A stretch of DNA of 64,000 nucleotides, taken from Pararhodobacter marinus (lineage in GTDB: Bacteria > Pseudomonadota > Alphaproteobacteria > Rhodobacterales > Rhodobacteraceae). Every line of letters begins with the position of its first letter. Within the stretch, counting starts at the first letter, position 1. The notes under the pieces were generated by a model. That model made no database searches and was not told the DNA's origin. It saw nothing but the letters and a program-made list of their open reading frames with translations. Position numbers and translations under genes: made by a program. This document shows positions 60,225-64,000 of this stretch, in pieces. The stretch lies in the NCBI RefSeq assembly GCF_003122215.1, contig NZ_QEYD01000001.1, positions 1 through 64,000 on the forward strand, given 5' to 3'.

Positions 60225-61449
60225 ATGAGAAAGTCCACATTCGGCGCGCTGGCGCTTTGCGCCGCTCATCCGGCCCTGGCCACCGATCTCGAGGTCACAC
60301 ATTGGTGAACTTCGGGGTTCCGAGGCCGCGGCGATCCGCGTTCTCGCTGACGGCTTTGCGGCCTTGGGCGATAGCTGGATCGACGGCGCCATCGCCGGGG
60401 CCGGCGGCGTGGCGCGGCCGCTGATCACCAGCCGCATCATCGGCGGCAATCCGATGGGCGCCACTCAGTTCACCCATGGCCAGGCGATCCGCGAGTTGAT
60501 TGAGGCCGGCTATATGCGCGATGTGACCGAGCTGGCCGAGGCCGAGGGCTGGATGGAGGCGGTTTTCCCGACCTCGCTCCTGGACAGCTGCATGTATGAG
60601 GGCCGGCTCTATTGCGTGCCCTCGAACATCCATTCGCAGCAATGGCTGTGGCTCAACAACGACGTCTTCACCGAAGCCGGCCTCGCCGTGCCGTAGAACT
60701 GGAGCGAGTTCGTTGCCGCCGCACCGGCGTTGCGCGAGCGTGGCATCGTGCCCTTGGCCCAGGGTCAGCAGGCCTGGCAGAAGCAGCTCATGTTCAACGT
60801 GCTGATGGTGTCGATCGGTGGGCCCGAGACCTTCCTGCGGCTCTATCGCGACCGCGACGCCGAATTCGCCGAAGGGCCTGAAGTCGCCACGGTGTTCCAG
60901 GCGCTTGCCGATGCCCGCGTGATGACCGAAGGCTCGAATGCTCAGGAATGGAACATCGCCGCGCGCATGGTGATCGAAGGTCAGGCCGGCGGGCAGATCA
61001 TGGGCGACTGGGTGCAGGGCGAATTCACCCAGGCCGGTCTTGCCGCGGGCGAGGATTTCACCTGCCTTCTGGGGCTGGGCGAGCATGAATACATCGCCGC
61101 CGCCGGCGACGCCTTCTATTTCCCGCTGATCGAGGATCCCGCGGTCGTCGAGGCGCAGGACAATGTCGCCCGCGTCATCCTCGATCCCGCAACGCAGGTC
61201 GCCTTCACCGCCGCCAAGGGCGCGCTGCCGGTGCGCCGCGATGTCGAATTGCAGGATCCCACCCCCTGCATGCAGGCGGGTATCGAGGCGCTGCAGGCCG
61301 GTCAGGTCGTCGACAGCGTGAACAGCCTCGTGTCGCCCGACACTCTGGGCCAGATCACCGATCTGGTGGTCGAGTTCCTCGCCGATCCCGATTTCTCGGT
61401 CGAAGAGTCCCAGGCCGAATTCGCGCAGATCATCGCAACCGCAGACTGA
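60225..61449 (+). pseudogene. Sugar ABC transporter substrate-binding protein, three lesions
   Basis: Translation from ATG 60225 (AGGAGGAAG upstream) gives a signal peptide MRKSTFGALALCAAHPALA and DLEVTHW, then TGA at 60306-60308 where Trp is expected (THWW). A second lesion follows at the GGGG of 60314-60317 (two bases missing), after which the frame reads SEAAAIRVLADGFAALGDSW and the rest of a family 1 binding protein. TAG at 60694-60696 interrupts AVP-stop-NWSEF. From there it is open to ATAD at 61449. Three independent lesions make a real pseudogene far more likely than error. Confidence 0.92.
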
Positions 61450-61458
61450 TCCGGCACC

Positions 61459-61483
61459 GGGCGGGGCCTCAAAGGCCCCGTCC
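61459..61483 (+). terminator. Hairpin between binding-protein and permease genes
   Basis: CGGGGCC / GGCCCCG with a TCAAA loop, extended by three weaker pairs. Such hairpins between the receptor and permease genes of ABC operons usually lower downstream expression and stabilise the receptor mRNA. Confidence 0.65.
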
Positions 61484-61515
61484 CTCGGCCGGAGAGGCAT
61501 GAAACAGAGGATCCG

Positions 61516-62409
61516 ATGCCGGACATTGCGAGTCGACGCTCCCTCGTCAAGAACCTGAACGCCAAGATTGCGGCGATCCCGATGATGCTGACCGCCACCG
61601 TCGTCTTCGTCGGCTGCACGCTTTGGACGGTGGTCTATTCCTTCACCAACTCGCGCCTTCTGCCCGGTGGCGACTGGGTCGGGCTGGCGCAGTACGAAAG
61701 GCTCTGGGGAACCCGCCGCTGGCTGATCTCGGTCGAGAATCTGGCGATCTACGGCTTTCTGATGCTGGTCTTCTCGCTGGTGATCGGCTTCCTGCTGGCC
61801 GCGATCATCGACCAGCGCATCCGCTTCGAGGATGCCTTCCGCACCATTTTCCTCTATCCCTACGCGCTCAGCTTCATCGTCACCGGCCTTGTCTGGCAAT
61901 GGCTGCTGAACCCCGAATTCGGCATCCAGGCGGCGGTGCGCAGCATGGGGTTCGAGACTTTCGCCTTCGACCCGCTCTACAATTCCGACCTGGTGCTCTA
62001 CGGCGTCATCGTCGCCGGGTTGTGGCACGGCACGGGGCTGGTCATGTGCCTAATGCTGGCCGGGTTGCGCGGTATTGACGAGGATGTCTGGAAAGCCTCG
62101 CGCGTCGACGGGATCCCGGCCTGGAAGACCTATATCTTCATCGTCATCCCGATGATGCGCCCGGTCTTTGTCACCACTTTGGTGCTGATCACCGCCTCGA
62201 TCATCAAGCTTTACGATCTGGTCATCGCCCAGACCGGCGGCGGGCCCGGCCTGTCGTCCGAGGTGCCGGCGAAATTCGTCTTCGACGCGATGTTCGTTTC
62301 GCAGAACCTCGCGCAGGGCTTTGCCGCCTCGACGATGATGCTGGTCGCCGTGATCTTCGTGATCATCCCCTGGGCCTATCTCGAATTCGGAGGAAAGAAG
62401 CGTGGCTGA
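61516..62409 (+). CDS. Sugar ABC transporter permease (MalF/UgpA type)
   Basis: A 297-residue inner-membrane permease with six hydrophobic segments (first at about residues 19-41) and the EAA loop, here ASRVDGIPAWKTYIFIVIPM, that binds the ATPase. It is followed, with an eight-base overlap, by the second permease. It appears intact, in contrast with the binding-protein gene before it. Substrates of this CUT1 family are oligosaccharides or polyol phosphates. Confidence 0.92.
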   Translation: MPDIASRRSLVKNLNAKIAAIPMMLTATVVFVGCTLWTVVYSFTNSRLLPGGDWVGLAQYERLWGTRRWLISVENLAIYGFLMLVFSLVIGFLLAAIIDQRIRFEDAFRTIFLYPYALSFIVTGLVWQWLLNPEFGIQAAVRSMGFETFAFDPLYNSDLVLYGVIVAGLWHGTGLVMCLMLAGLRGIDEDVWKASRVDGIPAWKTYIFIVIPMMRPVFVTTLVLITASIIKLYDLVIAQTGGGPGLSSEVPAKFVFDAMFVSQNLAQGFAASTMMLVAVIFVIIPWAYLEFGGKKRG

Positions 62410-63319
62410 TCAGACCGCTCCCGCCCCCAGCCGGGGGATCGCCGAGGCCGTGGGCCCGCGCCCGCGCCGCGCCTTGTCGGTCCGCAACATCGTGATCTAC
62501 GGCATCCTCGCCCTGCTCTCGGTCTATTACCTGCTGCCGATCTGGGTGATGATCATGACCTCACTGAAGGGCATGCCGGAAATCCAGATGGGCAACATCT
62601 TTGCCCCGCCCGTCGAGCTGACCTTCGAGCCCTGGATCCGCGCCTGGTCCTCGGTCTGCACCGGTCTCACCTGCGAGGGGATTTCGACCGGTTTCCTGAA
62701 CTCGGTCATCATCACCGTGCCCTCGGTCGTGCTGTCCATAGCCGTCGCCTCGGTCAACGGCTATGCGCTGTCGCTGTGGCGCTTCCGCGGGGCGAATGTC
62801 TTCTTCACCATCCTGATCATCGGCGCCTTCATCCCCTATCAGGTGATGATCTATCCCATCGTGATCATCTTGCGCGAGATCGGGCTTTACGGCGATCTGG
62901 CCGGGCTGGTGCTGGTGCATACGGTTTTCGGCATGCCGATCCTGACCCTGCTGTTTCGCAACGACTTCTACTCGGTGCCCGAGGAATTGTTCATGGCCGC
63001 GCGCATCGATGGCGCCGGTTTCTGGACCATCTTCCTGAAGATCATGGCGCCGATGGCCCTGCCGATGTTCGTGGTGGCGGTGATCCTGCAATCCACGGCG
63101 ATCTGGAACGACTTCTTGTTCGGCGTGATCTTCAGCACGCCGCAGAACTATCCGATGACCGTGCAGCTCAACAACATCGTCAATTCGGTGCAGGGCGTGC
63201 GGGAATACAACGTCAACATGGCCGCGACCCTGCTGTCCGGTCTGGTGCCGCTGACCATCTACCTCGTCTCCGGCAAGCTCTTCGTGCGCGGCATCGCAGC
63301 CGGCGCCGTGAAAGGTTGA
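62402..63319 (+). CDS. Sugar ABC transporter permease (MalG/UgpE type)
   Basis: A 305-residue permease with six membrane segments and the EAA motif AARIDGAGFWTIFLKIMAPM. LPIWVMIMTSLKG near the N-terminus and the C-terminal KLFVRGIAAGAVKG are typical of MalG-like proteins. GTG start at 62402 lies within the last codons of the first permease, so translation is coupled. Pairs with the preceding permease and the following ATPase. Confidence 0.92.
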   Translation: MADQTAPAPSRGIAEAVGPRPRRALSVRNIVIYGILALLSVYYLLPIWVMIMTSLKGMPEIQMGNIFAPPVELTFEPWIRAWSSVCTGLTCEGISTGFLNSVIITVPSVVLSIAVASVNGYALSLWRFRGANVFFTILIIGAFIPYQVMIYPIVIILREIGLYGDLAGLVLVHTVFGMPILTLLFRNDFYSVPEELFMAARIDGAGFWTIFLKIMAPMALPMFVVAVILQSTAIWNDFLFGVIFSTPQNYPMTVQLNNIVNSVQGVREYNVNMAATLLSGLVPLTIYLVSGKLFVRGIAAGAVKG

Positions 63320-63323
63320 ACCC

Positions 63324-64000
63324 ATGCAGCCCAGCGTTTCCATCCGCAACCTGAAATTGGATTTCGGCGCCATCCAGGTGCTGAAGGACCTCAATCTCGA
63401 CATCGGCAAGGGCGAGTTCCTGGTGCTGCTCGGTTCCTCAGGCTGCGGCAAGTCCACGCTCCTGAACTGCATCGCCGGGCTTCTGGAGCCCACCGATGGC
63501 AGCATCTTCATCAACGGCGACAACGTGACCTGGGCCGAACCGTCCGAGCGCGGCATCGGCATGGTCTTCCAGTCCTACGCGCTTTATCCGCAGATGACGG
63601 TGAAGGGGAACCTCAGCTTCGGGCTGAAGAACGCCCGCGTTCCGAAGGACGAGATCGAGCGTCGGGTAGCCCGCGCCGCCGATATCCTGCAGATCGGCCC
63701 GCTTCTGGGTCGCAAGCCCGCCGCCCTGTCCGGCGGTCAGCGTCAGCGCGTGGCCATCGGCCGGGCACTGGTGCGCGATGTCGAGGTGTTCCTGTTCGAC
63801 GAGCCGCTGTCGAACCTCGACGCCAAGCTGCGCGCCGAGCTGCGCGTCGAGCTCAAGCGCCTGCACAACAACCTCGGCAACACCATGATCTATGTGACAC
63901 ATGATCAGGTCGAGGCGATGACCCTGGCCGACCGCATCGCCATCATGAAGGGCGGGCTGGTGATGCAGCTGGGCTCGCCGGCCGAGATCTACGGCCGGCC
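63324..64000 (+). CDS. Sugar ABC transporter ATP-binding protein (MalK/UgpC type), partial at window end
   Basis: The first 225 residues are present: Walker A GSSGCGKST at 38-46, Q-loop MVFQSYALYPQ near 80-90, signature LSGGQRQR at 135-142, Walker B VFLFDEP with Glu160 and the H-loop His193 in VTHDQ. The C-terminal TOBE/MalK-like domain lies outside the window. It would energise the two permeases before it and could be shared with other CUT1 systems. Starts at 63324, four bases after the permease stop. Confidence 0.93.
   Translation, partial: MQPSVSIRNLKLDFGAIQVLKDLNLDIGKGEFLVLLGSSGCGKSTLLNCIAGLLEPTDGSIFINGDNVTWAEPSERGIGMVFQSYALYPQMTVKGNLSFGLKNARVPKDEIERRVARAADILQIGPLLGRKPAALSGGQRQRVAIGRALVRDVEVFLFDEPLSNLDAKLRAELRVELKRLHNNLGNTMIYVTHDQVEAMTLADRIAIMKGGLVMQLGSPAEIYGR

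Noticed and set aside
1-64000. tRNA/rRNA genes, CRISPR arrays, prophage or complete insertion sequences
   Set aside because: I looked for repeats with spacers, tRNA-like cloverleaf ends, transposase motifs and integrases by eye and found none; small RNAs cannot be excluded without a covariance search.

Overview
The window is G+C-rich (mostly about two-thirds G+C) and almost fully coding. Its mix of IclR regulators, TctABC carboxylate transporters with periplasmic Bug-type receptors, CaiB/BaiF CoA-transferases and NDP-forming acyl-CoA ligases suggests an alphaproteobacterium, most likely Rhodobacteraceae-like (Paracoccus/Salipiger/Roseobacter type). That placement is inferred from gene content and codon style; there is no rRNA or other marker gene here. 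I saw no tRNA, rRNA, CRISPR array or complete insertion sequence.

Layout. 1-5284 (mostly minus): the start of etfB, an IclR regulator, an Old Yellow Enzyme, a crotonase and an acyl-CoA dehydrogenase (ACAD) pair. 5475-8463 (plus): a MaoC hydratase and a second ACAD pair. 8483-19081 (minus): IclR regulators flanking a tightly overlapping nine-gene operon (SDR, crotonase, thioesterase, CaiB transferase, third ACAD pair, SDR, PanE-like reductase, crotonase). 19452-22478: a small NAD-binding protein, crotonase, thioesterase and nitronate-monooxygenase-like enzyme. 22707-25931 (plus): a complete tctBAC transporter. 26005-33073 (minus): a Bug receptor, MDR reductase, class II aldolase, NDP-forming acyl-CoA ligase, bicupin and 2-hydroxyacid dehydrogenase. 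33140-43126 (minus): a truncated Bug receptor back-to-back with a tctA remnant, a fourth ACAD pair, SDR, thiolase-like/DUF35 pair, second ligase, true thiolase and crotonase. 43127-44714: a rearrangement scar with a wrecked fadB-like gene and a foreign gene tail. 44859-54813 (plus): thioesterase, second complete tctBAC, MmgE/PrpD, crotonase, third ligase, hydrolase and AbrB permease. 54963-58663: a LysR gene, a frameshifted LysR paralogue and a frameshifted GH3 hydrolase. 58849-64000 (plus): a CaiB transferase and a sugar-type ABC transporter whose binding-protein gene is dead.

How it works together (inference). Carboxylates enter by TTT transporters, are activated to CoA thioesters by NDP-forming ligases or CaiB transferases, and are oxidised by ACAD pairs that pass electrons to ETF. 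Crotonases, MaoC, SDRs and thiolases complete the cycles, and thioesterases recycle CoA. The thiolase-like/DUF35 pair looks like a retro-aldolase that removes a branched side chain, as in steroid or terpenoid catabolism. Three closely related IclR regulators and a recurring 13-base motif (consensus TTCATCACATATC, usually 74-129 bases upstream of operon starts) suggest that much of the region is one co-regulated catabolic island, assembled by module duplication and now partly decaying.
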